A stretch of 34,505 nt of DNA from Chloroflexaceae bacterium (GTDB lineage Bacteria > Chloroflexota > Chloroflexia > Chloroflexales > Chloroflexaceae). The stretch covers positions 1 to 34,505 of the forward strand of contig JAAUTZ010000037.1 in assembly GCA_012031225.1 (NCBI GenBank), in the 5' to 3' direction. The notes under the pieces are model-generated. The model was not told the DNA's origin. It did not search any database and saw only the letters and a program-made list of their open reading frames with translations. Below, in pieces: positions 14,840-23,332 of this stretch (within the stretch, counting starts at the first letter, position 1; the number at the start of each line of letters is the position of its first letter). The translations under genes and the position numbers were made by a program.

Positions 14840-15823
14840 TCAATATGCCGCCAGTTCCCGCAGGGCGTGGGCGATCTTATCGGCATTCAGCATAAAGTGC
14901 GCTTCGAGAGCCTCATTAAATGCAGTAGCAGGGACATCCGGCGAAGCGAGGCGGCGCACGGGGGCATCCAAGTATTCAAAGGCGTGTTCGCTAATCAAGG
15001 CACTGATCTCGCCGCCAATCCCGCCCGTTAGGTTATCCTCATGCACGATCAGGGCTTTACTGGTGTTCCGCACCGACGCAAGGATCGTCTCGCGGTCAAG
15101 CGGGTAGAGCGTGCGGAGATCTACGACTTCCACGTCTATGCCCTCGTCTGCCACCTGCTCGGCGGCCGTGAGGCTGTGGTGCAGCATCAACCCGTAGGTA
15201 AAGAGGCTGATCTGCCGCCCCGTGCGGCGCACCGCCGCCGTGCCAAGCGGCACAGTGTAGCAGCCGTCGGGAACCTCGCCCCGCATGGTGCGGTAGAGTT
15301 GCTTATGCTCGAAGAAGACCACCGGATCAGGATCGCGGATGGCGGCAATCAGCAAGCCTTTGGCATCGTAGGGCGTAGCCGGAATCACAACCTTCAAGCC
15401 GGGCGTGCTAGTAAACAGGGCTTCGGTGCTTTGCGAGTGGTACAGTGCGCCGTGAATGCCGGAGCCAAACGGCGCACGCACCACAATCGGGCACGTCCAA
15501 TCACCCGCCGAACGGTAGCGCAGCTTCGCCGCCTCATTGATGATCTGGTCTACGGCAGGCTGAATATAATCGGCGAACTGAATCTCGGCCACCGGACGCA
15601 AGCCGTGCAATGCCGCACCAATCGCCGCCCCAACAATGCCCGCCTCAGCGATGGGCATATCTATGACGCGGCATGCCCCGAACTGCTGATACAGCCCATC
15701 GGTTACAAGAAACACGCCACCTTTGACCCCCACATCCTGCCCCAGCACAAATACGCGCTGGTCCGTCGTCATCTCATCTATCAACGCACTGCGGATTGCT
15801 TCAAGAAAAGTTCGCTCTGGCAT
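14840..15823 (-). CDS. 2-oxoacid dehydrogenase E1 component, beta subunit (2-oxoisovalerate type)
   Basis: The 327-residue beta chain of the thiamine-diphosphate decarboxylase pairs with the alpha chain encoded 35 bases upstream. It has the family's ordered motifs: VFVLGQDVGVKGGVFLVTDGL, IDMPIAEAGIVGAAIGAAL, PVAEIQFADYIQPAVDQI and AKLRYRSAG. The substrate-side HSQSTEALF follows, then GLKVVIPATPYDAKGLL and DPDPVVFFEHKQLYR. The glycine-rich GVKGGVF and the LRYRSAGD region are more like branched-chain 2-oxoacid dehydrogenase E1-beta than classical pyruvate dehydrogenase. Full length, no oddities. An acetoin or pyruvate specificity remains possible. Confidence 0.92.
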   Translation of the reverse strand: MPERTFLEAIRSALIDEMTTDQRVFVLGQDVGVKGGVFLVTDGLYQQFGACRVIDMPIAEAGIVGAAIGAALHGLRPVAEIQFADYIQPAVDQIINEAAKLRYRSAGDWTCPIVVRAPFGSGIHGALYHSQSTEALFTSTPGLKVVIPATPYDAKGLLIAAIRDPDPVVFFEHKQLYRTMRGEVPDGCYTVPLGTAAVRRTGRQISLFTYGLMLHHSLTAAEQVADEGIDVEVVDLRTLYPLDRETILASVRNTSKALIVHEDNLTGGIGGEISALISEHAFEYLDAPVRRLASPDVPATAFNEALEAHFMLNADKIAHALRELAAY

Positions 15824-15858
15824 AGCTGATTACTCTTGGTTTAGCTTGGGCTGTTTCA

Positions 15859-16914
15859 CTAGGCTTCCGCCGCTGAGCCATACAGATGATCGTAGAGCGA
15901 CTCTAGCGGCGGATTGGGAACCTGATCGGCGGCCAGCGTTGCGGCATCCACTTCCGCCTTGAGCTGCTGCTGCATCGCCTGCCACCGTTCCACGTTGAGT
16001 AAGCCGTGTTGCATGGCATAGTCGCGCAGCTTATCAATCGGGTCATGCTGGGCAAGGGCGGTAAGCTCTGCTGCCGGGCGGTATTTGCTGTGGTCATCAG
16101 CGTTGGAGTGTGGGCGCAGGCGGTGCAGCTTGCACTCGATCAAGGTCGGTCCTTCACCGCTCCGGGCCCGCTGCATAGCGGTGCGGGCAGCAGCATACAC
16201 CGCGAAAATATCAGTGCCATCTACGATTACGCCGGGCATGCCGTAGCCCGCCGCTTTGGTGGCAACATCACGCACCGGAACTTCGCGGTGGGCGGGCACG
16301 GAGATCGCATAGCCGTTGTTCTCGCACACAAATACGACGGGCAACTGCTGCACGCCCGCAATCGTCATGCCTTCGTGCCACGCGCCCTCTGAGGTTGCGC
16401 CCTCGCCAAAGAACGTGATCGCGGCGATGTCCTGCTCGCCCGTGATCCGAAAGGCAAGAGCCAAGCCGACGGCATGCACAATATGGCTGCCCACCGAGCT
16501 AGAGCCGCTGACGATCCGTAGCGCACGGCTGCTGAAGTGCCCGAACATCTGCCGCCCGCCGCTCGCCGGATCAGTGGGCTTGCCCATGCCGTGCAGCAGC
16601 AGATCGAGCGAGGTTTGCCCTAGTGCCAGCGCAAGGGCCATATCGCGGTAGTAGGGCACGCTGTAATCGTGACCAGCGCGGATGGCCCACGCACAGCCAA
16701 ACTGGGCGGCTTCATGGCCGGCGGAGGTAATCACAAAATGGGCTTTGCCCTGCCGACTCAGCTGCCACAGGCGATCATCTACGTTGCGGACGCGCTGCAT
16801 GCCCGCCAGTGCCGCAAGCACCTGCTCATCGCTCAGCCCAAGTTGGCGGTGACGCGGCAGGGCAGGATCATTGGCGGGGGGCGGGGCTAGGCTGGCATCT
16901 GTCTGCATTGACAT
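15859..16914 (-). CDS. 2-oxoacid dehydrogenase E1 component, alpha subunit
   Basis: The 351-residue thiamine-diphosphate-binding chain. The cofactor motif runs from FFGEGATSEGAWHEG to VFVCENNGYAIS, the usual GDG...NN pattern with GEG in place of GDG. The phosphorylation-loop-like RLRPHSNADDHSKYR is present, as in branched-chain E1-alpha. HEAAQFGCAWAI and YYRDMALALALG match the family core. The ATG at 16914 is preferred over a GTG six bases upstream because AAGGATG sits just ahead of it. It forms an operon with E1-beta, E2 and the upstream acyl-CoA synthetase (36-base gap). With its partners it should convert branched-chain 2-oxoacids (or pyruvate) to acyl-CoA in the cytoplasm. Confidence 0.92.
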   Translation of the reverse strand: MSMQTDASLAPPPANDPALPRHRQLGLSDEQVLAALAGMQRVRNVDDRLWQLSRQGKAHFVITSAGHEAAQFGCAWAIRAGHDYSVPYYRDMALALALGQTSLDLLLHGMGKPTDPASGGRQMFGHFSSRALRIVSGSSSVGSHIVHAVGLALAFRITGEQDIAAITFFGEGATSEGAWHEGMTIAGVQQLPVVFVCENNGYAISVPAHREVPVRDVATKAAGYGMPGVIVDGTDIFAVYAAARTAMQRARSGEGPTLIECKLHRLRPHSNADDHSKYRPAAELTALAQHDPIDKLRDYAMQHGLLNVERWQAMQQQLKAEVDAATLAADQVPNPPLESLYDHLYGSAAEA

Positions 16915-16950
16915 AAACACATCCTTGTTCAGGGCTTAGGCACGGGCGGG

Positions 16951-18669
16951 CTACTTGCCGCGCCGTGCAAGTTCCTCCTCAACCAGCATGCGCCGCAGCA
17001 CCTTGCCCACGGCGGTGCGGGGCAATTCGGTGCGGAACTCAACTTCACGCGGGATTTTGTAGGGCGCAAGGTGCAGCTTGAGAAACTCGCGGATCGACTC
17101 GGCTGTCGGAGCCGTGCCGGTCTGCGGCACAATGAAGGCTTTCACCGTATCGTCGCCGCGTTCGGGGTGGGGGATGCCCGCCACAACAGCCTCTTGCACC
17201 TGTGGATGGGTGTACAGGATCTCCTCAACTTCACGCGGCAATACCTTAAAGCCACTTACGATCATCACGTCTTTCTTGCGATCCACCACATAGAAGTAGC
17301 CATCAGGATCGGCGCGGCAAATATCACCCGTGTGCAGCCACCCGTCGCTAGCCACTGTTTTCGCGCTCTCTTCGGGGCGGTTCCAGTAGCCCTGCATCAC
17401 TTGCGGCCCACGCACCAGCAACTCACCGGTATGCTCATTGTCGAAGGGCAGGTCATCGCCTGCCTCCAGATCAATTAGGCGGGCTTCCACATCCGGCAGG
17501 GGGATGCCGATACTGCCGCTACGCCGCTCACCGAGTACAGGATTGCAGTGCGTCACAGGCGAGGCTTCGCTCAGTCCGTAGCCCTCGACGAGCCGCCCAC
17601 CCGTGATTGCATCGAAGCGTTCTTGGATCTCGATAGGCAGCGGAGCCGAGCCACTGATACACGCCCGAATGCTGGTCAGATCGTAGTGGCTGACGTTGGG
17701 GTGATTGACCACGCCGATGTACATCGCAGGCACGCCCGGAAAGATGGTGCAGCGTTCTTTGGCGATGATCTTCATCACATTCTCGATGGGGCGCGGATTG
17801 GGCACGGTCACTAGCTCGGCACCCATGTGGATCCCATACAGCAGGCAGGTAGTCATGCCATAGACATGGAAGAACGGGATCGCCGCCATAAACTTCTCGC
17901 CGCCGGGCCTGCACGCCGGATACCAACCCTTGATCTGCATCGTATTCGCCACCAGATTATTGTGGGTGAGCATGGCGGCGCGGGGTGTGCCGGTCGTGCC
18001 GCCCGTGTATTGCAGCAAGGCGGTGCTCGCCGGATCGCGCTCAACTCTGGGCGGCACGGTGCGGTAACGTTCGAGCAGGTGGCGCATAAAGAAGATGTCG
18101 TGTTCGGGGCGCACTGTGACCCACTCAGGATCGCGCTTCTGGCTTGAACGCACGAGCAGATTGAACGGAAACGGCAACACATCATCAATGTAGGTGACAA
18201 TCACGCGCCGCAACGAGGTATTTGCCTGCACTTCGCGCAGCCGCCGCCAGAACAAGTTGAGGATAATCAGCGTCTCTGCGCCGCTATCGTCGAGCTGGAT
18301 CTTCAATTCGCGGCTGGTGTAGGTCGGGTTGACATTGACGATCAAGGCTCCGATCCGCACGGCGGCGAAAAAGGCGATGGCAAATTGCGGCGAATTGGGC
18401 AGCATAATCGCCACGCGGTCGCCTTTGCGAACGCCTAGCTGGTATAGCGCGGCGGCGAAGTGGTTGACCTGCTGATCGAGTTCGGCGTAGCTCAGGCGGC
18501 AGCCGACGATGATCCGCCCGCCTGCCAGATAGCGTAGCACAAAGTTGATTGCCGTGCGATTGGCGTAGGTGCGGGCAGCATCGCTCAGCAGCTGATCTAT
18601 CGGGACGTGGGGGTAGGTGAGGCTTGGGTGGACACCCGGCTCATATGATGCCAACCATGGCTTTTCCAT
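16951..18669 (-). CDS. fadD: Long-chain acyl-CoA synthetase (AMP-forming)
   Basis: The 572-residue adenylate-forming ligase activates a fatty acid to its AMP ester and then to CoA thioester. The P-loop-like YTGGTTGTPRAAMLTH is followed by the GYGLSEASPVTH aromatic/adenine motif, GWLHTGDICRADPDGYFY, and the hinge DRKKDVMIVSGFKVLPREVEE. The catalytic Lys lies near the C-terminus in LPRTAVGKVLRR. Length and motifs suit the FadD class; chain-length preference is not determinable. I place the start at the ATG at 18669 (MEKPWLASY) with AAGGGA about 10 bases upstream. A longer frame from 18741 crosses the hairpin at 18705-18731. The gene leads the E1/E2 genes, so the unit joins two routes to acyl-CoA. 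Confidence 0.9.
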   Translation of the reverse strand: MEKPWLASYEPGVHPSLTYPHVPIDQLLSDAARTYANRTAINFVLRYLAGGRIIVGCRLSYAELDQQVNHFAAALYQLGVRKGDRVAIMLPNSPQFAIAFFAAVRIGALIVNVNPTYTSRELKIQLDDSGAETLIILNLFWRRLREVQANTSLRRVIVTYIDDVLPFPFNLLVRSSQKRDPEWVTVRPEHDIFFMRHLLERYRTVPPRVERDPASTALLQYTGGTTGTPRAAMLTHNNLVANTMQIKGWYPACRPGGEKFMAAIPFFHVYGMTTCLLYGIHMGAELVTVPNPRPIENVMKIIAKERCTIFPGVPAMYIGVVNHPNVSHYDLTSIRACISGSAPLPIEIQERFDAITGGRLVEGYGLSEASPVTHCNPVLGERRSGSIGIPLPDVEARLIDLEAGDDLPFDNEHTGELLVRGPQVMQGYWNRPEESAKTVASDGWLHTGDICRADPDGYFYVVDRKKDVMIVSGFKVLPREVEEILYTHPQVQEAVVAGIPHPERGDDTVKAFIVPQTGTAPTAESIREFLKLHLAPYKIPREVEFRTELPRTAVGKVLRRMLVEEELARRGK

Positions 18670-18694
18670 TGGCACAGTTCCCTTATGCTTCAAG

Positions 18695-18731
18695 CCAAAA
18701 CAAAACCAGCCAGCACGTATGGCTGACTGGT
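18695..18731 (-). terminator. Terminator-like hairpin between the 56-residue ORF and fadD (possible attenuator)
   Basis: On the minus strand ACCAGTCAGC and GCTGGCTGGT pair over 10 bp with one mismatch around a 7-base loop (18705-18731). They are followed by TTTGTTTTGG (about 18695-18704). The fadD ATG is only 25 bases beyond, too close for another promoter, so the fadD operon must be reached by read-through or antitermination, or by a promoter inside the small ORF. Confidence 0.6.
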
Positions 18732-18746
18732 CCCGTCCCAATCCGG

Positions 18747-18917
18747 TCAGGCATCATCACGCAGCCACCCCCGCTCACGGGCGATGAACTTGATCGTGGC
18801 ATCATCAGGCGGATATAGTCCAGCAGCTTGGTAGGCATAGGCCAGCAGAGCCGCGCCGCCTACCACACCGATCAACAAGCCGATCAGAAACGAAAACACT
18901 CCCAATACCTGCTTCAT
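18747..18917 (-). CDS. 56-residue single-helix membrane protein, unknown
   Basis: A short ORF with a clear AGGAGA ribosome site about 11 bases before the ATG. The protein starts MKQVLGVFS, has one hydrophobic helix (FLIGLLIGVVGGAALLAYAY), then a soluble tail of about 27 residues (AAGLYPPDDATIKFIARERG and on) ending WLRDDA. I recognise no family. It sits 77 bases before the fadD start and about 60 bases after a consensus-like promoter, with a terminator-like hairpin between it and fadD. It could be a small membrane protein in its own right or a regulatory leader ORF for the fadD-bkd operon. Confidence 0.65.
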   Translation of the reverse strand: MKQVLGVFSFLIGLLIGVVGGAALLAYAYQAAGLYPPDDATIKFIARERGWLRDDA

Positions 18918-18980
18918 AGGTCTATTCTCCTGTAAAGCTGCACAACAGTAGCCAACTGGCTGTTTTTCTCACGCCCCCGT

Positions 18981-19009
18981 ATGATACCGCACACCGCCAT
19001 GCTGGTCAA
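18981..19009 (-). promoter_or_regulatory. Promoter for the 56-residue ORF and the fadD/2-oxoacid dehydrogenase operon
   Basis: On the minus strand TTGACC (19004-19009) and TATCAT (18981-18986), each 5/6, are separated by exactly 17 bases. Transcription is predicted near 18974, about 57 bases before the ATG at 18917. A 12-base inverted repeat (AGCCA-GT-TGGCT, 18951-18962) lies in the early leader and could be an operator. Confidence 0.6.
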
Positions 19010-19454
19010 CCGCCGCGTGTTGTGGGGAGTGTGTCCTAGCGCAGCTTATGCTGCACCACCTCGCCGCGCGGCCCGCCGCACGCCCCGCCGCCCGTGCCTC
19101 GTGCCCGCCCGATACCCGCAACCGCCCGCCCCACCGCCGCCCACCTACAATGCTTGTCAGTCTGAACCCAATCCAGATGCTGCGCCCAATTTCCCGATCC
19201 AAATTGTTGGGATTGACAAGAAAGCAGAAGTGGTTGAACTGACTAATCGTGGCGACCAGCCGATCAACCTCGATGGCTGGCGCATGTGTAGTTTACGCGG
19301 CGCACAGCAACATCCAATCAGTGGAGTGCTGCAAGCAGGTGAGACGCGCATTTTTGTGAACTCTGATGGAAATATCTGGAACAATTCGGAGCGCGATGAT
19401 GGCGCACTCTATGATCCAGAGGGCCGCCTGATCAGCTATTGGCGTGATAACTAA
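18981..19454 (+). CDS. Lamin tail domain (LTD) protein, start uncertain
   Basis: The C-terminal half (about residues 70-157) is a lamin-tail immunoglobulin-like domain: IQIVGIDKKAEVVELTNRG, QPINLDGWRMCSLRG, HPISGVLQAGETRIFVNSDG and a final GRLISYWRDN. LTDs in bacteria usually sit on secreted or surface proteins. A Pro-rich linker (PPAPPPPTYN) precedes it. The first 50 residues are basic, low in hydrophobic content and do not make a convincing signal peptide. The first ATG at 18981 lies inside the predicted minus-strand promoter and lacks a ribosome site, so the true start may be a downstream GTG/TTG (19017-19029). Alternatively, the 5' end may be degraded. Domain call confident, gene limits not. 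Confidence 0.6.
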   Translation: MIPHTAMLVNRRVLWGVCPSAAYAAPPRRAARRTPRRPCLVPARYPQPPAPPPPTYNACQSEPNPDAAPNFPIQIVGIDKKAEVVELTNRGDQPINLDGWRMCSLRGAQQHPISGVLQAGETRIFVNSDGNIWNNSERDDGALYDPEGRLISYWRDN

Positions 19455-19469
19455 CAGCCCGTTCATCGT

Positions 19470-20243
19470 TCACTGCCCGCGCTCGCGCAGGCGGCGCGTG
19501 ATGCGGTGGGCAATGGCTCGCAGCATCGCCACCTCGCGCCGATCCGCTTGGGCGCGGTGGAGCAGGCGGCGCAGGCGGCGTAATGGAATCGCTGGGTTGC
19601 GCGTCTCAAAGAAGTCTAGCTCGGTGAGGGCCGTGACCCACGCCTGCTCCAGATCGGCCAGCTCCGCCGCAGTCGGGGCGGGCGCGGCAGGCACGGCAGG
19701 CGCAGGCATTCCCACTGCGGCCATGCGTAGTTCATACAGCACGAGCAGCACCGCTTGGGCAAGGTTCAGCGAGGCGTAAGCCGGATCGGTTGGGATGTGC
19801 AGCACCTGCTGGCACAGATCAAGCTCGGCGCGTTGCAAGCCGTTGTCCTCTGTGCCAAACACGAGGGCCACCGTGCCGCGTTGGGTTGCCTGTAGCAGCG
19901 TGTGCGCGGCGCGGCGCAGATCGGGCTGCACCGGGTAGTCGCGGTGCTGGCGAGCGGATGTGCCCACTACATACACGGCATCGCCAATTGCGCTGGCGAG
20001 GTCGGGGTAGTGGTGCGTGCCATGCAGAAGATCTGCGCTACGGTGAGCCAGTGCGCTGATCTGATCCGGTGTGTATGCGACGGGCTGCACCAGCCGCAAC
20101 TGGCCCACGCCCATATTCTTCATGGCCCGCACCGTTGCGCCAATGTTGACTACCGCTTGGGGCCGGTGAAGTACCACGACGATTTGGGCGAGCGGATCAG
20201 GCCGGTTGCTGTCCGTACTGTCAATTGGGATAGCGCAATCCAT
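19470..20243 (-). CDS. SPOUT-family RNA 2'-O-methyltransferase, TrmJ/TrmH-like
   Basis: About 257 residues. The SAM-dependent methyltransferase has the trefoil-knot motifs in order: [20 protein letters not shown] with KNMG (motif 1), [13 protein letters not shown] (motif 2) and [18 protein letters not shown] (motif 3, SLN-A-A). A C-terminal helical extension of about 80 residues ([20 protein letters not shown] onward) follows, as in TrmJ, which methylates the ribose at tRNA position 32. The Arg in ATVRAM is the likely catalytic residue. The target RNA is inferred. A GTG at 20261 is an alternative start; neither has a good ribosome site. It follows the ABC permease closely on the same strand and faces the LTD gene tail to tail with a 15-base gap. 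Confidence 0.85.
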   Translation of the reverse strand: MDCAIPIDSTDSNRPDPLAQIVVVLHRPQAVVNIGATVRAMKNMGVGQLRLVQPVAYTPDQISALAHRSADLLHGTHHYPDLASAIGDAVYVVGTSARQHRDYPVQPDLRRAAHTLLQATQRGTVALVFGTEDNGLQRAELDLCQQVLHIPTDPAYASLNLAQAVLLVLYELRMAAVGMPAPAVPAAPAPTAAELADLEQAWVTALTELDFFETRNPAIPLRRLRRLLHRAQADRREVAMLRAIAHRITRRLRERGQ

Positions 20244-20267
20244 GCAGCTATTGTACCGCACCTTGCG

Positions 20268-21098
20268 CTACAGATCGCGCCGCCCAAACACCCGCAACGC
20301 CAGCAGCAGCGCAAGCAGAGCATAGCCGATTGCATAGATCACCATCGCGGTGCTTGGCAGCGAGGCGGAGGTAAACGGGGTCGGCACGGCATTCGCTAGC
20401 GGCAGCTGCATCAGGTAGGCCGCCCTGCGCCACAATGATTCGACCGGCATCAGCAGGCTGCTGATGACACCAATGCGGATGGCAGCACTCGATTGCAGGA
20501 ATGCGCCGATCTGCTCGACCCACGCTCCCACGAAGGCCAAGCCGTAGAGCATAAACAGCACCACGCCATTGGTGAGGGTGGAGAACTGCGTGCCGAGTAG
20601 CAGCGAGAGCGACAGCAGCACAATCGCTTCGAGGATCAGCAAGCCAACGGCGGCGATAGGGTTGGGCGGCAGGTAGCCCGCCGCGAGCCAACTCACGGCG
20701 AAGATGCCACCACACAGCAGCGCAAGGTACAGCGTGACCATGAGGACATAGCCGAGCCATTTGCCAAGCACGATCTGCCACCGCCGGATCGGGCGGGTGG
20801 CGATGGTGTGGATGGTGTGCGTGGCAATCTCGCCGGAGATCGCATCCACAGAGGCGAAGATCGAGAGCATTACCGTCAGGAAGTGGACAACGTACAGAGC
20901 CGCAACAACCAGAAAGTTGTAGGCTCCCTGCCGCACCAGAAACGGTACGTCACCATTGTTCATCTCGTTCACGATAGCCTGCAAGCCAAGCCAGTACAGC
21001 CCGACAAACAGCCCGCCCAACAGCAGCGCAGCCACCACCATGCGCCGCCGCCGCGCCTCGTGAAAGGTGAGCCAAGTTAGCGTAGCGACAATTTGCAT
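20268..21098 (-). CDS. ABC-2 type transporter permease
   Basis: A 276-residue integral membrane protein with about six helices. A cytoplasmic N-terminal stretch (TLTWLTFHEARRRRM) leads into helix 1. A loop after helix 2 reads SVDAISGEIATHTIHTIATR followed by PIRRWQIVLGKWLGY, the typical ABC-2 permease coupling segment. It pairs with the ATPase encoded 26 bases upstream, so the two genes form an exporter; the substrate is unknown. GGAGGAGC precedes the ATG. It is part of the minus-strand run from the sigma factor. Confidence 0.88.
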   Translation of the reverse strand: MQIVATLTWLTFHEARRRRMVVAALLLGGLFVGLYWLGLQAIVNEMNNGDVPFLVRQGAYNFLVVAALYVVHFLTVMLSIFASVDAISGEIATHTIHTIATRPIRRWQIVLGKWLGYVLMVTLYLALLCGGIFAVSWLAAGYLPPNPIAAVGLLILEAIVLLSLSLLLGTQFSTLTNGVVLFMLYGLAFVGAWVEQIGAFLQSSAAIRIGVISSLLMPVESLWRRAAYLMQLPLANAVPTPFTSASLPSTAMVIYAIGYALLALLLALRVFGRRDL

Positions 21099-21124
21099 AT
21101 CTGCTCCTCCAGCTTCCTTTAGGG

Positions 21125-22084
21125 CTATTGCCCACTATCGCTCGTACCAATGATTTCAAGGAAGCGTTCTTCGAGCGAGGTGCGACGCGGCGTAAGCGCA
21201 TACAGGTGCGCCCCGTGTGCGATCACATGCTGCGCCAGTGCCGGCAGTTGGGTGGGATCAGCAAGCAAGAGGGCCAACGTTGTTGTGCCGTTGGTAGGAA
21301 TGGTGGCCGTATCCGGCGGCTGGATCTGGACGGCATTGCCCGTGAACTGCTCTAGCATCGCAAGTAGGGCAGGCGGTGCAGCACCTACCCGTAGCTCCAC
21401 AACCAGCTGTGTCGTAGTGCTGGAATCAAGCGGCATGGTGTGCAGCACGCGCCCTTGCTTGATGAATGCAACCCGATCACAGGTGGCTTCAACTTCGCCC
21501 AGTAGGTGCGAATTGAGAAACACGGTGGTGCCCTGCTGCTTCAGCTCCCGAATGATGCCCCGTACCAGCATGCGCCCAAACGGATCGAGGGCAGAGGTTG
21601 GTTCATCCAGAAACACCAGCGCAGGCATGGCGATTAGGGCTTGGGCCAAGCCGATGCGTTGCAGCATACCCTTCGAGAAGCCGGAGAGCGGGCGCGTGCG
21701 TTGCTCACTCAGCCCCACCAATTCGAGGACCTCTGCGCTACGGCGGCGGCGCGTTGCGCTATCCAAGCCCGCCAGCCGCCCGTGTAGATCGAGCAGTTCG
21801 CCCGCTTGCAGCCATTCGGGGAAGCGGAAATGCTCCGGCAGAAACCCGATCTGGCGCATGGTGGCGGGTGTGCCGGGGCGGGTGCCCAACACCTGCGCCT
21901 GCCCACTGCTTGCCTGCACCAGCCCCAGTAGCATCTTGACGGAGGTGCTTTTGCCCGCGCCATTGGGGCCGAGAAAGCCGAAGATTTCGCCTCGCGGCAC
22001 ATCCAGCGTCAGGTCGGCTACGGCAACATTGCTGCCATATTCTTTGCGTAACGCTTCAGTCGAGATTGCGCTAGTGTTGGTCAT
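21125..22084 (-). CDS. ABC transporter ATP-binding protein
   Basis: The 319-residue ATPase has Walker A GPNGAGKST, Q-loop IGFLPEHFRFP, signature LSGFSKGMLQRIGLAQALI (LSGFSKG in place of LSGGQ), Walker B ALVFLDEPTSALDP and H-loop VFLNSHLL. A C-terminal extension of about 90 residues is typical of ABC-2 exporter ATPases (drug, lipid or antibiotic-export class). The ATPase and permease likely act as a homodimeric pair in the membrane. A 102-base gap separates the gene from the anti-sigma gene. It holds a perfect 7-bp inverted repeat (CGTCCGG 22123-22129 and CCGGACG 22151-22157) without a T-tract, so read-through from the sigma operon is plausible. Confidence 0.93.
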   Translation of the reverse strand: MTNTSAISTEALRKEYGSNVAVADLTLDVPRGEIFGFLGPNGAGKSTSVKMLLGLVQASSGQAQVLGTRPGTPATMRQIGFLPEHFRFPEWLQAGELLDLHGRLAGLDSATRRRRSAEVLELVGLSEQRTRPLSGFSKGMLQRIGLAQALIAMPALVFLDEPTSALDPFGRMLVRGIIRELKQQGTTVFLNSHLLGEVEATCDRVAFIKQGRVLHTMPLDSSTTTQLVVELRVGAAPPALLAMLEQFTGNAVQIQPPDTATIPTNGTTTLALLLADPTQLPALAQHVIAHGAHLYALTPRRTSLEERFLEIIGTSDSGQ

Positions 22085-22186
22085 ATTGCCTCAGGTCCTC
22101 AGCCTTAAGGAGCCGTGTCACCCGTCCGGTCGGGGCTGAATGGGGTGCAGCCGGACGAGTGGCACGCCTTCGCGTGGGTGCTATTG

Positions 22187-23332
22187 CTAGCGCACCGATG
22201 CGGCTAGCTCCAGTACCGCGTCGCGCCCAATGCGCCCTTCGGTGTGCAGCGTGTAGAAGCTGTCGCCATCCTGCCAGTACAAGTGATAGGCGCGCCGATT
22301 CGTCTCGCCATCGGCAGTCACCAGCAAGCCCGGCTGGCCATTGACTGTCACCTGCTGCAAGTTCTGGATGTCGGCGGGGAAGGGGAACAGCAGCGTGCTG
22401 CTCCAATCAATGGTTGCGGCGAGGGCTTGGGCTTGGTTGGGTTCCATCCCTAGCACGCGCAGCATTACCACGCCCATCTGCTGCAAATCTACGCCATCGG
22501 GCAGGCTCAGTTCGGGGCTGCGCCCCTGTGCCAGCGTCACGCTGAACTCGTCGCTCGTGTAGGTTGCCAGCACGGTTGGCTGCATACTGCCCGTAATTGG
22601 GCTTGCACCGAGCGTCTCCGGTACGGTTACATCGGTAATGTTTAGCACCGTGAGCAACTCGCGCACGCCGTCGGCATCCACCTGAAAGGCAAACTCGGTG
22701 CGGTCTGTCACGGCTATCTCGGTCGCAGACACATCGCCGGGGAAGCTAGCCGGCTCACGCACCGGATAGCCCGCAAGCGCGGCGGCGGCGGCGGCATCGG
22801 CTACGGGGGCTGGCTCGGCGGGGTTGTTGGTTACTTCGGGCGGGCTGACAAACAACGCATCCTTTTCAAATTCGAGGTTCTTCAGTTCGGCGATGCGCTC
22901 ATCGCTGATCGGCACAAACAGCACCTGCTGCACGCGGAAGATCTGCAAGAGCTGATCGGCGAGGGCTTGCACGGGCGGCAACAGCAGCAATCCGGTGAGC
23001 ATGAGCACGGCAACGGCAGCGGCGGCAATGCGCCGCATTGGGGTGAAAGATCGGTTCATTGGTGAGGTTCTCCTTGTTGGTGTTCTTACTTGGTCAGGTT
23101 CGAGATCATGGGCAATGGTTGCCTGCATCTGGCGCAGAGCTACGTCAGGTGGCGGAACAGGTGCGGCAGGCAGCAGGGCCGCGATCTGCACCGCTTGAGC
23201 GGCAAGTGCAGTAGCGGCAGCGCGGCAAGTGGCGCACTGCTCCAGATGGGCGGCAACCGCCTGCTGCGTGGCGGGATCACACGCGTGATCAAGGTAGGCT
23301 CGCAGCGGGCCAGTGTCCATACAGGGCTTCAT
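22187..23332 (-). CDS. Membrane-anchored zinc-finger anti-sigma factor with an extracytoplasmic sensor-like domain
   Basis: The 381-residue protein overlaps the sigma gene by ATGA, indicating translational coupling. Residues about 1-45 form a zinc-finger anti-sigma domain with the HLEQCATC motif (H-x3-C-x2-C). A transmembrane helix is near 100-125 (RIAAAAVAVLMLTGLLLLPP). The C-terminal 250 residues form a DUF4367-like extracytoplasmic region with APVADAAAAAALAGYPVREP and a final segment running NGQPGLLVTADGETNRRAYH to SFYTLHTEGRIG. The protein should sequester the neighbouring sigma factor at the membrane until a signal releases it. The signal is unknown. Confidence 0.85.
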   Translation of the reverse strand: MKPCMDTGPLRAYLDHACDPATQQAVAAHLEQCATCRAAATALAAQAVQIAALLPAAPVPPPDVALRQMQATIAHDLEPDQVRTPTRRTSPMNRSFTPMRRIAAAAVAVLMLTGLLLLPPVQALADQLLQIFRVQQVLFVPISDERIAELKNLEFEKDALFVSPPEVTNNPAEPAPVADAAAAAALAGYPVREPASFPGDVSATEIAVTDRTEFAFQVDADGVRELLTVLNITDVTVPETLGASPITGSMQPTVLATYTSDEFSVTLAQGRSPELSLPDGVDLQQMGVVMLRVLGMEPNQAQALAATIDWSSTLLFPFPADIQNLQQVTVNGQPGLLVTADGETNRRAYHLYWQDGDSFYTLHTEGRIGRDAVLELAASVR

